Part shown: piece by piece, positions 7,601-13,124 of the stretch
Layout: the number at the start of each line of letters is the position of its first letter
Numbering within the stretch: position 1 is the first letter of the stretch
NCBI GenBank assembly: GCA_001778455.1
Contig: MFGX01000072.1
Span: 11,733-25,736 of the forward strand
Length of the DNA stretch: 14,004 nt
Source: Candidatus Fraserbacteria bacterium RBG_16_55_9
GTDB lineage: Bacteria; Bipolaricaulota; Bipolaricaulia; RBG-16-55-9
Direction: 5' to 3'
Made by a program: the position numbers and the translations under genes
The notes under the pieces: generated by a model
Told to the model about the DNA's origin: nothing
What the model saw: only the letters and a program-made list of their open reading frames with translations
Database searches by the model: none

Positions 7601-10043
7601 GCCTCTGGACACAGGACCTGGCTTTGCCAACTCGTTCGACTCTGACGATGACGGCCTCAACGATGGACCAGACTTTGGGTTGGGCGCGGATATCGCTGTG
7701 GCGGCAGGCAACAACGGAGAATTGTCCGTTGATATCTTGGCCAGCATCTGCGATCCGGACTCTGATGACGATGGCCTGTTGGACGGCGAGGAAGCCGGGA
7801 CTGGCACCGATCCGCTCGATTGGGACGATGACGAGGACGGGCTCAGTGATAAAGAAGAATTGCAGATTTATTTCACCGATCCCAAGCTGTCTGACACCGA
7901 TGCAGACACGGCCGAAGGCGTGATCGATTTTCGCGATCCCACCTTCACAGACGGCGCCCACCCGGCGTTGAGCGGCCACCCCGACACGGGGCCAACGAGC
8001 ATTGTCTGTCTGTCCGACTGTGAGGAAGCCTTTAGCGGCACGTTACAGTTCAATCCGTTTTTTACCGCTACACCACCTGGACTTGCGGGCTTCGGCAACC
8101 CGCTGGACGAGACCGACCCCTTGCAGATTGACACGGACGGAGACGGAATCAACGACAACATCGAGTTCAACCCCGGATGCAACGACGGTCCCGGCGGTGC
8201 AGGAACCGGCGCGGCGCTGTTTGACGGCTTCGCCAACAGCTTTGACTCCGATGCCGACGGGCTGCGTGACTATGAAGATGCCGTGGCGGATGTGTTCGAC
8301 GCCAACAGCATCACGGTCGATCAGACGCCGGTCAGCCGAGCCTGGTCAACCTATCCGGAAACACCTACGCCGACGCCCGGCGGGACCAAGGCGGCCAGTC
8401 CTGATGGAATCAACGACGGTGAGTTGAGCGACGATGCCATCACGGGCATCTGCGATTCGGATTCCGATGGGGATGATGTGTTGGATGGTGCAGAACACCA
8501 GATCGGTATAGATCCCTATGACTGGGACACCGACGACGATGGGCGCGACGACAGCGAGTACCTGGGCGAAGGCCCCATCCCGACTGATCCGTTCGATTTC
8601 GACACTGACGATGACGGCTTAGGGGATGGCGTGGAAGTCTTCAGTGTGAATACAACCAACCCCGTCAATGCAGACACCGACTTTGATGGGCTATGCGATG
8701 GAGGAGCAACTACGCCCGCGTCGACTCAATTCGGCCCGGCTCCCACCGGAGGAGTCGACGGCGCAGGCTCCAACTCGCTCTGTTACACGGGTGTAGCTGA
8801 CCATCCCAACGATGGCACTGCCGCACCCACCGGCATCGGCGAGGACATCAACGGAGATGGGGTCTGGGACGCGACTGAGACCAACCCCAACGATTTCGAT
8901 ACCGACGACGACGCGGTGGGAGACGGCGTTGAGGTACTTGGGTTCCACGACTCCCGCCAGGGCACGATTCCGACCGTAGACTCCAAGGGTAGGCCCACAC
9001 GAGTCATCTATCCGGACCCTGGCTGTATGGACCCGCTCGATCCCGACACGGATGACGACGGACTCGACGACGGATTTGAGGACTTCAATCACGATGGAAA
9101 CTTTGATTTCATCCACAGCGATTTCGACCTTGACCCACAGGGCGGGCTCACCATTGGATTGATCATGGTTCCGGATCCAGAGGAGACCAACCCCTGCGAT
9201 CCGGACACGGACGACGACTCGAACCCGGGAACCATGAACACCAACGACAAGGCGGAACGAGATCTGGCAATCAACCCGCTCGACTTCGACAGCGACAACG
9301 ATTACCTCGATGACGGGGTTGAAGTGGCGTTCGTCTGCGTAGCACCCGCGCCTGTTGATGTGGATAACGATGGTGACGGCCAGATCAACGAAGATCCTTT
9401 GGATGGCGCCGACAACGATGGTGATGGCAAGATCGATGAAGATCCAGAGGACTTCACGTTCATCTCGGTATCTAACTTGGACCCCAAGAACCGGGACTCA
9501 GATAGCGATGGGTTCATCGATGGGCTGGAGGATCTTAACCTCAACGACGCGTGGGAGCCATTCATTGGGGAGAGCAACCCTTGCGCCACGCCGCCCATCC
9601 CGATCGTCGGCGCAGTGAGTCTCCCTGTTACCGCACCCAAGGACACAGACCACGACGGTTTTAGCGACGAAGACGAGATTGCCGCCGGGACGGATGAGTT
9701 TGACCCCAGTAGCCATCCTGCCGCGTTCATCGCTGATCTGGATCTGGACGGCACCGAAGACGACAGGCTGTGGCTCGATGATCCGACGAAGGACAAACTG
9801 GCTGAATCTATTGCCATCGACATCAACTCGAACGTCCAAGTGGATTCGAGGATTCAGGTCCTCCAGGCGCGAGATCTGGTCAATGTTGACCTCGACAACG
9901 ACGGCGCGAACGATGACTGTCGCTACACGATCATCTACGCGTTCTCCAACGGGCGGGTGCTCCACCCGAGAATTGAGTTGACGGTCTTCGACTTCAACTG
10001 CGACCTTGTGATCGACAAGGTCGAACTGCGGAGCATCAAGTAG
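4620..10043 (+). CDS. Giant secreted protein: Ig-like repeats plus thrombospondin type 3 calcium-binding repeats
   Basis: This 1,807-residue protein is very acidic and extracellular or surface-bound. A signal sequence with a KRDK n-region and a hydrophobic core (residues 25-48) ends in AYA before Ala-49; VMGC with Cys-39 could instead be a lipobox. Residues about 50-580 hold five Ig-like repeats of the prokaryotic 'PTGTVSF' kind, each with paired cysteines. Residues about 595-671 form an unusual hydrophobic, helix-prone connector. Residues about 673-1770 carry some two dozen Asp-rich repeats of the pattern DxDxDGLxDGxE, typical of thrombospondin type 3 repeats that bind calcium. The last 60 residues contain no LPXTG, no membrane segment and no sorting domain I recognise. 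It ends in TAG at 10041-10043, and a hairpin terminator follows 29 bases later. It probably forms a calcium-stiffened stalk, adhesin or envelope component together with the preceding exported protein; its partner or ligand is unknown. Confidence 0.88.
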   Translation: MSRAGGVVPVRSSFTAKSSLKRDKWLLGALTLVFAVMGCIALSSVAYAADTPTVTMSCTPDPVALNDTTSCTVTVSTTPNGTPTGSVTVTPGGTGTITNNTCASLSGGQCTFDYTPTSGTGAHSFTLNYVSDNATNWNNSAGSGSVMVTARQSQTIVECSPTPLVVNASTLCTATVTDATLYGSPVPTGTVSFSHSGTGSFSAGSCSLDTNGQCSVSYTPTDAATNPHSITANYGGDATFSASSDSFSQNLQLRAADVQLTCELSDVFIGQAVTCHVTVVDDSTDGTPVIPQGSVGFDDNGKAGTFSAASCTLDGSGKCSVDYTPAAGDAGTNFALTTITSTYTPAASPAVHAAGGSDQEITVHLRPTSTSVSCTPNNTYVLEIITCIVTVTDEGPTPTIAPSGTVTTATSAGANYVLTTCAAGAPSCTFTYKRTLLPGVDSVIDTLGAGYEGETAPITHAKSAAGFGVAISRRTTSVTITSCGTPGALPTTVSCTVVVADTTGGAAGPTTPAGKVQDPMDPSHVPPPTPVNGYTPFTSCTLGGGTCSITNVQVSGIMASVSAEYEPNDDIHLRSVGGTSITAPSSSLPTGAGGAKDVKEIIKGLNIGCLVADSIALVLDAVELVWDPTPDPVFVAGFLVASGVTVPTSDLIVSIIGVARIALSTFSLIACTDLDGDGLPDVVEIDLGTDPYAPDTDLDVVDDGAEISAAGWLFKDDGWLVDSTTCPNPLHPDTDGDGINEGDESDPLHIGYCEPDTDGDGLLDGEELQYHSSAGDPASELTPCDPCNFYHGFVTDPHQPDTDGDGLGDGVESGVTGYDADNNATFTDSTDADTDDDGLMDGTEDINKNGQVDGTTCDSFSPAACSPSGDAETDPNIFDSDQDDLGDGFELGSGSGCDPVDIDTDDDLLSDSEEVNETQSTCSVADSDGDTLTDPNEHFVISGIYPTRNLEQVTDPLIKDTDGDGRNDNLEYSGSQIGNTIGPGQPDTCVPGVLPLDTGPGFANSFDSDDDGLNDGPDFGLGADIAVAAGNNGELSVDILASICDPDSDDDGLLDGEEAGTGTDPLDWDDDEDGLSDKEELQIYFTDPKLSDTDADTAEGVIDFRDPTFTDGAHPALSGHPDTGPTSIVCLSDCEEAFSGTLQFNPFFTATPPGLAGFGNPLDETDPLQIDTDGDGINDNIEFNPGCNDGPGGAGTGAALFDGFANSFDSDADGLRDYEDAVADVFDANSITVDQTPVSRAWSTYPETPTPTPGGTKAASPDGINDGELSDDAITGICDSDSDGDDVLDGAEHQIGIDPYDWDTDDDGRDDSEYLGEGPIPTDPFDFDTDDDGLGDGVEVFSVNTTNPVNADTDFDGLCDGGATTPASTQFGPAPTGGVDGAGSNSLCYTGVADHPNDGTAAPTGIGEDINGDGVWDATETNPNDFDTDDDAVGDGVEVLGFHDSRQGTIPTVDSKGRPTRVIYPDPGCMDPLDPDTDDDGLDDGFEDFNHDGNFDFIHSDFDLDPQGGLTIGLIMVPDPEETNPCDPDTDDDSNPGTMNTNDKAERDLAINPLDFDSDNDYLDDGVEVAFVCVAPAPVDVDNDGDGQINEDPLDGADNDGDGKIDEDPEDFTFISVSNLDPKNRDSDSDGFIDGLEDLNLNDAWEPFIGESNPCATPPIPIVGAVSLPVTAPKDTDHDGFSDEDEIAAGTDEFDPSSHPAAFIADLDLDGTEDDRLWLDDPTKDKLAESIAIDINSNVQVDSRIQVLQARDLVNVDLDNDGANDDCRYTIIYAFSNGRVLHPRIELTVFDFNCDLVIDKVELRSIK
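4770..6360 (+). repeat. Five Ig-like domain repeats encoded in the giant gene
   Basis: Each unit of about 100-110 codons follows the order xxCTPxPV..., CxVTV, PTGTV or its equivalent, then C....G.C.xxYTP. The units begin near 4770, 5080, 5391, 5721 and 6036. Repeats 1-3 are close to one another (for example GQCSVSYTP and GKCSVDYTP); repeats 4 and 5 are diverged, and the last lacks a clean YTP strand. Four cysteines per repeat suggest disulfides, so the chain should fold outside the cytoplasm. Confidence 0.75.
6636..9918 (+). repeat. Array of thrombospondin type 3 calcium-binding repeats
   Basis: The frame encodes motifs such as DLDGDGLPD, DTDGDGLLDGEE, DSDDDGLNDG and DTDDDGLGDGVEV, about 24 in all, separated by 15-60 residues of variable spacer. 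Near 9355-9450 two adjacent units (DNDGDGQINEDP and DNDGDGKIDEDP) are near-identical and look like a recent local duplication. The last units (DLDLDG, DINSNV, DLDNDG) are degenerate. The DNA is accordingly full of GAC/GAT-GGC runs, which generate many spurious open frames on both strands. Confidence 0.85.
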
Positions 10044-10072
10044 CCTCGCTTCATTCGAGCTGGGAATAATGC

Positions 10073-10102
10073 AAAGAGGAGGCCGTTCGCGGCCTCCTCT
10101 TT
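10073..10102. terminator. Bidirectional hairpin terminator between the giant gene and the tRNA cluster
   Basis: AAAGAGGAGGCCG (10073-10085) pairs perfectly over 13 bases with CGGCCTCCTCTTT (10090-10102) around a TTCG tetraloop. The A-rich left foot and T-rich right foot allow function in both directions: for the giant gene on the plus strand and for the tRNA-His end of the cluster on the minus strand, 8 bases away. Confidence 0.8.
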
Positions 10103-10109
10103 CAGTTCT

Positions 10110-10187
10110 TGGGAGGGATGACGGGATTTGAACCCGCAACAGTCGGCTCCACAGGCCGATGCTCTGCCAGGTTGAGCTACATCCCTC
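10110..10187 (-). tRNA. tRNA-His (GTG)
   Basis: On the minus strand the cloverleaf is complete: acceptor AGGGATG/CATCCCT, D-stem GCTC/GAGC, anticodon stem TCGGC/GCCGA around CTGTGGA (anticodon GTG), and T-arm GCGGG-TTCAAAT-CCCGT. The extra G at -1 (10187) faces C73 (10113), the hallmark of bacterial tRNA-His. CCA is encoded (10110-10112). It is the last gene of a three-tRNA unit. Confidence 0.96.
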
Positions 10188-10221
10188 ACGCGCTTCTACG
10201 GTGCATGGTCCAGGCGAAGCC

Positions 10222-10298
10222 TGGTACGCCCGGAGGGACTCGAACCCCCAGCCTGTGGATTAGAAGTCCACTGCTCTATCCAGTTGAGCTACGGGCGC
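10222..10298 (-). tRNA. tRNA-Arg (TCT)
   Basis: Minus-strand cloverleaf with acceptor GCGCCCG/CGGGCGT (closing G-U pair), D-stem GCTC/GAGC, anticodon arm GTGGA-CTTCTAA-TCCAC (anticodon TCT, reading AGA/AGG) and T-arm GGGGG-TTCGAGT-CCCTC. Discriminator A is followed by encoded CCA (10222-10224). It lies between tRNA-Gly and tRNA-His in the same unit. Confidence 0.96.
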
Positions 10299-10327
10299 AC
10301 GCTGCTGCGTGAGCTTGCAACCCCGGG

Positions 10328-10398
10328 AGCGGATGACGGGGATCGAACCCGCGTATTCGGCTTGGAAGGCCGATGCTCTACCATTGAGCTACATCCGC
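10328..10398 (-). tRNA. tRNA-Gly (TCC)
   Basis: Minus-strand cloverleaf with acceptor GCGGATG/CATCCGC, D-stem GCTC/GAGC, anticodon arm TCGGC-CTTCCAA-GCCGA (anticodon TCC) and T-arm GCGGG-TTCGATC-CCCGT, discriminator T. The genomic triplet that follows reads CCC rather than CCA, so the tail must be completed enzymatically. It is the first gene of the Gly-Arg-His unit. Confidence 0.96.
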
Positions 10399-10411
10399 TG
10401 GTAACCGGACT

Positions 10412-10440
10412 ATTCTAGCAACGGCCCATCCCAGCGTCAA
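10412..10440 (-). promoter_or_regulatory. Promoter of the tRNA-Gly/Arg/His unit
   Basis: Minus strand: -35 TTGACG (10435-10440), exactly 17 bases, then -10 TAGAAT (10412-10417). Transcription would start near 10405, about 7 bases before the tRNA-Gly 5' end. The match and spacing are nearly ideal for a sigma-70-type factor. Confidence 0.75.
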
Positions 10441-10504
10441 ACGCCCGGAACGCTTGCAGATGCCACACTCCTTCTGATAACCTCCTCTCCAGGAGGGAAA
10501 GATC

Positions 10505-11119
10505 ATGCAACGGAAACACATGCTCCTCTATGTCATTGCCATCGCGACTGTCCTTGCATCTGTGGGTGCGGCGTACGCTCAAGAGGAATCCCCGCTCCCC
10601 TCTCGCCTGAACTTCGTCTCGGATTATGCCCAGATCCTCGACGACCAGGCCGAGGGTGAAATGAACCAATTGCTCGACCAAGTGAGAAAGGAGATGGGCG
10701 TCGAGATCGAGGTTTTGACGGTCTTGACCGCAAACCCACTTTCGATCAATGAGTACGGGCGCAAGATCTCTGAGGCCTGGAAGCTGGGCGAGGACGATCC
10801 CAAGAGAAAGACCTTGCTCTTCTTGGTTTCTGTGCGAGATGGCCTCTACCGGTTGGTCACAAACAAGGGTCTGGAATCCGTCATCACGGACGAGCAGCTG
10901 CAGAAGATCAGCTCGAATGTCATCCAACCCGAGTTCGAGAGAGCGCAGTACGCCAGGGGCATCGCCAGCGGGATCAGTCAGATCATCCAAGTCCTGTCTA
11001 AGGGGGGAAACCAGATGCCAGGGCAAGGATTTCTCGGTGAGAATGCGCTGGTGATTCTTATCGGACTTGCCGTGGTCGTAGCCGTTATGCTGATTGTCTT
11101 TGTGCTCTTGAAGCTATGA
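10505..11119 (+). CDS. TPM-domain (YgcG/Psb32-like) membrane-anchored protein
   Basis: This 204-residue exported protein starts at ATG 10505, with AGGAGG at 10491-10496. Residues 1-26 are a signal peptide ending in AYAQ. Residues about 36-165 are a TPM domain (older name DUF477): FVSDYAQILDDQ at the beginning, the MGVEIEVLTV strand, LLFLVSVRDGLYRLVTNKGLE, then a helical end with ARGIASGISQII. A hydrophobic helix at about 180-204 anchors the C-terminus in the membrane, so the domain faces outside the cytoplasm. TPM proteins of bacteria and plastids are linked to envelope maintenance and, in chloroplasts, to photosystem II repair; the exact bacterial activity is uncertain. Upstream, TTGCAG at 10454 and GATAAC at 10476 are only a weak promoter candidate. 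It faces the tRNA-Pro(CGG) gene convergently. An HtrA protease lies just beyond, but on the opposite strand. Confidence 0.87.
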   Translation: MQRKHMLLYVIAIATVLASVGAAYAQEESPLPSRLNFVSDYAQILDDQAEGEMNQLLDQVRKEMGVEIEVLTVLTANPLSINEYGRKISEAWKLGEDDPKRKTLLFLVSVRDGLYRLVTNKGLESVITDEQLQKISSNVIQPEFERAQYARGIASGISQIIQVLSKGGNQMPGQGFLGENALVILIGLAVVVAVMLIVFVLLKL

Positions 11120-11125
11120 GTTGGG

Positions 11126-11199
11126 TCGGAGAGGCCGGATTCGAACCGGCGACCTCAGCGTCCCGAACGCTGCGCGCTAGCCAGCTGCGCTACTCTCCG
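11126..11199 (-). tRNA. tRNA-Pro (CGG)
   Basis: Minus-strand cloverleaf with acceptor CGGAGAG/CTCTCCG, D-stem GCGC/GCGC, anticodon arm CAGCG-TTCGGGA-CGCTG (anticodon CGG) and T-arm GCCGG-TTCGAAT-CCGGC, discriminator A. The next triplet reads CCC, so CCA is not encoded. It lies 6 bases from the convergent TPM gene stop. Confidence 0.96.
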
Positions 11200-11207
11200 G
11201 AATGGTA

Positions 11208-11238
11208 AAGCCTCGGGACCATTGTAGCCCCGAGGCTT
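11208..11238 (-). terminator. Hairpin downstream of the HtrA gene, with the tRNA-Pro promoter inside
   Basis: AAGCCTCGGG (11208-11217) pairs perfectly with CCCGAGGCTT (11229-11238) around an 11-base loop. On the minus strand it begins 27 bases after the distal TAA (11266) of the HtrA frame. The T-run after the stem is weak. The loop contains the -10 element of the tRNA-Pro promoter. Confidence 0.5.
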
Positions 11239-11249
11239 CCCTGTTTCAA
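11221..11249 (-). promoter_or_regulatory. Promoter of tRNA-Pro (CGG)
   Basis: Minus strand: -35 TTGAAA (11244-11249), 17 bases, -10 TACAAT (11221-11226). The start would be near 11214, about 15 bases before the tRNA. The -10 lies in the loop and the spacer overlaps an arm of the hairpin at 11208-11238. Confidence 0.7.
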
Positions 11250-11265
11250 CCGATCTATCTACTAC

Positions 11266-11541
11266 TTATGGTGAGACGATCACAAGTCGCTTGACCCCTG
11301 CGCGCATGACACGCAGAGCCAAGAGCGATCCGCTCTTGAGTTGGCTCACCGCTTGATTCCAGTCTGTCAACGTGTGGATGGCCTGATTGTTGACGGCCAC
11401 AATGACCTCGCCGGGCTGCAGCCCGGCCAGGTCGGCAGGGCTGCCGGATTCGACCTGAGTTATGATGACACCTTCGGTCGTAGTCAAGCCGAGCTTCTTT
11501 GCCACATCTGGGGAATTGGCCTGAATCGTCAATCCAAGAAC
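11266..11541 (-). CDS. Second PDZ domain of the HtrA protease, in frame after the amber codon
   Basis: This segment continues the frame of the protease gene after the TAG at 11542-11544 and ends at TAA 11266-11268. It encodes 91 residues with a complete PDZ fold: VLGLTIQ, then GVIITQVESGSPADLAGL and QPGEVIVAVNNQAI. HtrA/DegQ proteases normally carry exactly such a second PDZ domain here, joined by a short linker. A TTG at 11532 could in theory restart translation, but there is no Shine-Dalgarno sequence in front of it, so I do not regard it as an independent gene. It is either the remnant of a gene split by a nonsense mutation or the distal part of a readthrough product. Confidence 0.75.
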   Translation of the reverse strand, partial: VLGLTIQANSPDVAKKLGLTTTEGVIITQVESGSPADLAGLQPGEVIVAVNNQAIHTLTDWNQAVSQLKSGSLLALRVMRAGVKRLVIVSP

Positions 11542-12852
11542 CTATTGGGGTTGCCCCGATTGCGGTTGCGGGGTAGGCGTCTGACTGAGCTGTTCATCGC
11601 TTGGTCGCTCGGCCAGCGGGATGTCGACTGTGATTCTCTGTCCCGCGCGCAGCACTTCCAGCTGAACGGCTTCACCGACGCTACGATACTGGATTGCGTC
11701 TTGGAGGTCCCTCATGCGGGGCGTGGGCTGGCCGTCGACGCTCAAGATGACATCGTCTTCCTGCAGCCGCCCTTCGGAGGGTCCGCCCTTGACGATGTCA
11801 TTGATCAACACCCCGCTGAACGGTTGGATGCCGAAGTATTCTGCTTTGTCCTGTGTCAGTTCTCCGATGATGACACCCAACCACGCGCGGGTGATGCTCC
11901 CCTTGTTGATCAGTTGGTCCAGCACTCTCTTGGCGCTGTTGATGGGGATGGCGAAGCCCAGCCCGGCCGCATTGGAAACGATCGCCGAGTTGATTCCGAT
12001 GACTCGACCCTGGGCATCCACCAAAGGACCTCCGGAGTTGCCGGGGTTGATCGCCGCGTCCGTCTGGGTCATGTCGCGGAAGCAGCAGCGTCCATCGGGT
12101 CGCGGGATGTCGCGGTGCAAGTAGCTGATGATTCCTGCCGTCACCGTGTAGTCCAAGCCAAAGGGGTTTCCGATGGCGATGACCCAGTCTCCGACCTCCA
12201 CCTGGCTGGAGTCACCCAGCTCCACGACGGGAAGATCCTCCGCACCATTGCCGACGATCTTGAGCACGGCCAGATCGAGTTGGGCGTCCGCTCCCACAAT
12301 CTCTGCCTTGAGCGACGAATGGTCTGGGGGCAGGACCTGAATGCTCACGGCCCCATCAATCACGTGATTGTTGGTCAGCAAGTATTTCTGTCCGCCATAG
12401 GAGATGAAAAACCCGGAGCCTAGTGCAGACTGCTTCTGACCCTGCTCGTCCTCGGGAATGTTGAAGAAACGCTTGAAGAAGGGGTCGTTATTGAAAAAGT
12501 CTTGGAAGGAGTTCGTGCCTCCTTGTGATACAACTTGCACTTGCACCACCGCGGGCGCCACACTTCGAATCGCCGTCTTGATGGCGTTTTGGCCTGCGGC
12601 GGTGATCAGGCTCTCAAGCTCTTCTTTGGTCAGAGAACTCAGCGTCTCTATGGGCTGATCCGACTTCGATTCCACTACGGGGGCGGGGATTTGAGCCGTA
12701 GAGATCTTTAGCTGTTCTTGCGGCTGTGTGGCGGTAAGCGGATCTTGTGTCTGGGAGTTGGCCGACGGTTGTGGCGGGGACGAGAAGAGCGAAATCAAAC
12801 CAATGGCCACGGCGACCAAGGCGATCGCAGGCCAGATGATCCATCGTTTCAT
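11542..12852 (-). CDS. HtrA/DegQ-type serine protease, interrupted by an amber codon before PDZ2
   Basis: This is an envelope serine protease that degrades or refolds damaged exported proteins. Residues 5-23 form a signal anchor, followed by a Gln/Thr/Pro-rich linker. The trypsin-like domain spans about 90-310, with the triad His-163 (LTNNHVIDG), Asp-193 (QLDLAVLKI) and Ser-273 (NPGNSGGPLVD). PDZ1 spans about 321-412 (AWLGVIIGEL, SGVLINDIVKGGPSE). The frame then reaches a PQ-rich linker and stops at TAG 11542-11544 after 436 residues, but the second PDZ domain follows in the same frame to TAA at 11266 (528 codons before the stop, counting the TAG). ATG 12852 is preceded by AGAGGAGGT, about 9 bases away. 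A protein ending after PDZ1 could still be active, since DegS and some other HtrA proteases have one PDZ domain. Confidence 0.92.
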   Translation of the reverse strand: MKRWIIWPAIALVAVAIGLISLFSSPPQPSANSQTQDPLTATQPQEQLKISTAQIPAPVVESKSDQPIETLSSLTKEELESLITAAGQNAIKTAIRSVAPAVVQVQVVSQGGTNSFQDFFNNDPFFKRFFNIPEDEQGQKQSALGSGFFISYGGQKYLLTNNHVIDGAVSIQVLPPDHSSLKAEIVGADAQLDLAVLKIVGNGAEDLPVVELGDSSQVEVGDWVIAIGNPFGLDYTVTAGIISYLHRDIPRPDGRCCFRDMTQTDAAINPGNSGGPLVDAQGRVIGINSAIVSNAAGLGFAIPINSAKRVLDQLINKGSITRAWLGVIIGELTQDKAEYFGIQPFSGVLINDIVKGGPSEGRLQEDDVILSVDGQPTPRMRDLQDAIQYRSVGEAVQLEVLRAGQRITVDIPLAERPSDEQLSQTPTPQPQSGQPQ

Positions 12853-12936
12853 GGCGAGAAGACCTCCTCTGTTTCCATTCGTATTGTATGGGCTCGCATC
12901 GCTTATTGCGACTCGCTGTTCGTTAGACTATCCGGC

Positions 12937-12942
12937 ATTATA
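12937..12942 (-). promoter_or_regulatory. Candidate -10 of the HtrA promoter
   Basis: Minus strand: TATAAT preceded by TGTG, which is close to an extended -10. The expected -35 position (about 12960-12965) reads ATCGAG, so the promoter is weak or driven by an extended -10 or an activator. The leader to ATG 12852 would be about 78 bases. Confidence 0.4.
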
Positions 12943-12982
12943 CACACCTAGGCCAGCTTCTCGATAGTGAGCGAGCCAATGG

Positions 12983-13011
12983 TTGCATCCGATGTGTGAA
13001 ACGGTTATAAC
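12983..13011 (+). promoter_or_regulatory. Promoter of tRNA-Pro(GGG) and the UPF0173 hydrolase
   Basis: -35 TTGCAT (12983-12988), 17 bases, -10 TATAAC (13006-13011). Transcription would begin near 13018, about 17 bases before the tRNA. No second promoter fits between the tRNA and the hydrolase, so both should share this one. Confidence 0.7.
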
Positions 13012-13034
13012 TGCCAAGGGCAATCCCATCCTTT

Positions 13035-13111
13035 CGGGGCGTGGCGCAGCCCGGTAGCGCACTCGCTTGGGGTGCGAGTGGTCGCCGGTTCAAATCCGGC
13101 CGCCCCGACCA
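13035..13111 (+). tRNA. tRNA-Pro (GGG)
   Basis: Cloverleaf with acceptor CGGGGCG/CGCCCCG, D-stem GCGC/GCGC, anticodon arm CTCGC-TTGGGGT-GCGAG (anticodon GGG) and T-arm GCCGG-TTCAAAT-CCGGC, discriminator A and encoded CCA (13109-13111). Its final A is the first base of the AGAGGAG ribosome binding site of the next gene. Confidence 0.96.
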
Positions 13112-13124
13112 GAGGAGCAGAAGA

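Noticed and set aside
7302..7979. Minus-strand open frame of 225 codons within the calcium-repeat array
   Set aside because: Reverse reading of repeated GAC/GAT-rich codons gives Val/Ile/Arg-rich nonsense that follows the repeat period; no independent start signal.
6636..9918. The Asp-codon repeats considered as a CRISPR or other DNA-level array
   Set aside because: Repeat spacing is irregular, the period is in codons and the frame is open throughout, so the repetition belongs to the protein.
10041..10121. Readthrough extension of the giant protein beyond its TAG
   Set aside because: The next stop lies inside tRNA-His and beyond a strong terminator hairpin, and the extra residues would be encoded by the hairpin itself.
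9938..10312. Small open frames across the tRNA-His/tRNA-Arg region, some resembling 'GxxGFEPATxGSTG' proteins often seen in databases
   Set aside because: Such peptides are known mistranslations of tRNA genes; three complete cloverleafs occupy the region on the minus strand.
11530..11532. TTG as an independent start for a stand-alone PDZ protein
   Set aside because: There is no Shine-Dalgarno sequence before it and the PDZ sequence begins upstream of the TTG, so it is better seen as the distal part of the HtrA frame.
11341..12423. Plus-strand open frame of 360 codons opposite the HtrA gene
   Set aside because: It lies antisense to a protease with a complete catalytic triad, and its translation has no recognisable domain. 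It is a shadow of the real gene.
13041..13124. N-terminal extension of the UPF0173 hydrolase
   Set aside because: It would translate through tRNA-Pro(GGG). ATG 13125 has a good ribosome binding site and gives the normal family length.
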